The notes beneath the pieces are model-generated. The model saw nothing but the letters and a program-made list of their open reading frames with translations, did no database searches and was not told where the DNA came from. A stretch of DNA of 7,794 bases, from the NCBI GenBank assembly GCA_034430275.1, contig DAOUEW010000287.1, forward strand, positions 1 to 7,794, in the 5' to 3' direction. The translations under genes and the position numbers were made by a program. The stretch comes from JAUVXJ01 sp034430275 (lineage in GTDB: Bacteria > Chloroflexota > Anaerolineae > UBA7937 > B3-Chlor). Numbering within the stretch: the stretch's first letter is position 1; the number at the start of each line of letters is the position of its first letter. Shown here piece by piece: positions 7,293 through 7,794 of this stretch.

Positions 7293-7344
7293 CATTCTGA
7301 GCCCACCACACCCCTTCCGGGCATGAGCCATCTGGCGGACCAGA

Positions 7345-7354
7345 CCTAGCTAGG
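7345..7354. promoter_or_regulatory. 10-bp perfect palindrome next to the -35 box
   Basis: CCTAGCTAGG is a perfect palindrome ending one base before the TTGACA of the EF-G-like gene promoter. A regulator bound there could block or help RNA polymerase, but a palindrome this short may be chance. No second copy was noticed in the intergenic region. Confidence 0.2.
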
Positions 7355-7355
7355 A

Positions 7356-7384
7356 TTGACAACTGCTCGGAAGTCCTTTACAAT
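7356..7384 (+). promoter_or_regulatory. Near-consensus sigma-70 promoter for the EF-G-like gene
   Basis: A perfect -35 TTGACA (7356-7361) and a -10 TACAAT (7379-7384, 5 of 6) are separated by exactly 17 bases. Predicted RNA start is near 7391, giving a leader of about 37 nt that holds the ribosome site GGAGG at 7413-7417. Confidence 0.8.
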
Positions 7385-7427
7385 ACCGTGAAAGATGTCA
7401 CTGTGCTTGCATGGAGGATAATCGATA

Positions 7428-7794
7428 GTGAAGGAGCATAAAGTCGAGCAACTGAGGAACGTCGTACTTATGTCTCACGGCGGTGCGGGCAAGACATCTT
7501 TGGCGGAGGCCATGCTCTACGACAGCGGTGGCGTGAGCAGGCTGGGAAAGGTGGACGAGGGAAGCACAGCTTCCGACTACGATCCTGAGGAGATCAGACG
7601 GAAGATCTCTGTGAACACCTCGGTTATCCCGTGTGAGTGGCGCCAGCACAAGATCAACGTGCTTGACACGCCGGGGTACGCCGATTTCGTGGGGGAGATC
7701 AAGGGCGCGGTGAGAGCTGCCGATTGTGGCGTGGTCCTCATGGATGCAGTCTCTGGGGTCGAGGTGGGCACTGAACTCGTATGGGAGTACGCTG
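7428..7794 (+). CDS. Elongation factor G-like translational GTPase (FusA2/EF-G2 type), 3' end missing
   Basis: The first 122 codons are present; the frame runs off the right edge, where EF-G family proteins are usually near 700 residues. The GTG at 7428 is the first possible start after an in-frame TAA (7419-7421) and has GGAGG ten bases upstream. The P-loop is SHGGAGKT (16-23) and the G3 motif is DTPGYADFVGE (80-90). Canonical EF-G has DTPGH, whose His is needed for GTP hydrolysis on the ribosome; here it is Tyr84. The switch I region reads EEIRRKISVNTS instead of the usual ERGITI pattern. Both changes fit the EF-G-like paralogues (actinobacterial FusA2 and relatives) rather than housekeeping EF-G, so I leave the symbol blank. 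Its job may be a specialised or regulatory role on the ribosome (inference). It is transcribed divergently from the DUF123 gene, with no str-operon genes in view. Confidence 0.88.
   Translation, partial: MKEHKVEQLRNVVLMSHGGAGKTSLAEAMLYDSGGVSRLGKVDEGSTASDYDPEEIRRKISVNTSVIPCEWRQHKINVLDTPGYADFVGEIKGAVRAADCGVVLMDAVSGVEVGTELVWEYA

Overview
The window looks like a piece of a GC-rich bacterial chromosome, most likely from the Chloroflexota (Anaerolineae-like). That assignment is an inference. It rests on the C-terminal YLPLG-type tail of the first protein, which I associate with surface proteins of that phylum, the frequent GTG starts, strong Shine-Dalgarno sequences and the general protein style. 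No rRNA, tRNA, CRISPR array, insertion sequence or phage gene is visible.

Layout, left to right. (1) Positions 3-2219, + strand: the 3' part of a large secreted or surface protein with a right-handed parallel beta-helix. Its true start lies upstream of the window. (2) Positions 2220-2396: a short convergent intergenic region with a perfect 13-bp hairpin, a likely two-way terminator. (3) Positions 2397-6545, - strand: a complete four-gene polar amino acid ABC importer of the AapJQMP/BztABCD type. In transcription order it encodes the periplasmic binding lipoprotein, two permeases and the ATPase. It is served by a good extended -10 promoter at 6711-6739 and a leader of about 158 nt. The binding-protein gene carries an in-frame amber codon at codon 260 where the family appears to have Tyr; the frame continues intact on the far side. 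A strong hairpin lies between the binding-protein gene and the first permease. (4) Positions 6797-7258, - strand: a small GIY-YIG-like DUF123 protein. (5) Positions 7356-7794, + strand: a near-consensus sigma-70 promoter and the first 122 codons of an EF-G-like translational GTPase of the FusA2/EF-G2 type, cut by the window edge. DUF123 and the GTPase are divergently transcribed from a shared region of about 170 bp.

How the genes work together: only the four aap-type genes form an evident functional unit. The lipoprotein would capture L-amino acids outside the membrane, the two permeases would form the channel and the ATPase would drive import. The gene spacings (73, 1 and 22 nt) support one transcript. 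The beta-helix, DUF123 and GTPase genes appear to be independent neighbours.

I do not see a clearly undescribed multi-gene system. The points most worth a second look are the amber interruption of the binding-protein gene, the structured leader with an orphan Shine-Dalgarno sequence, the hairpin that may set subunit stoichiometry, and the Tyr-for-His change in the G3 motif of the EF-G-like GTPase.
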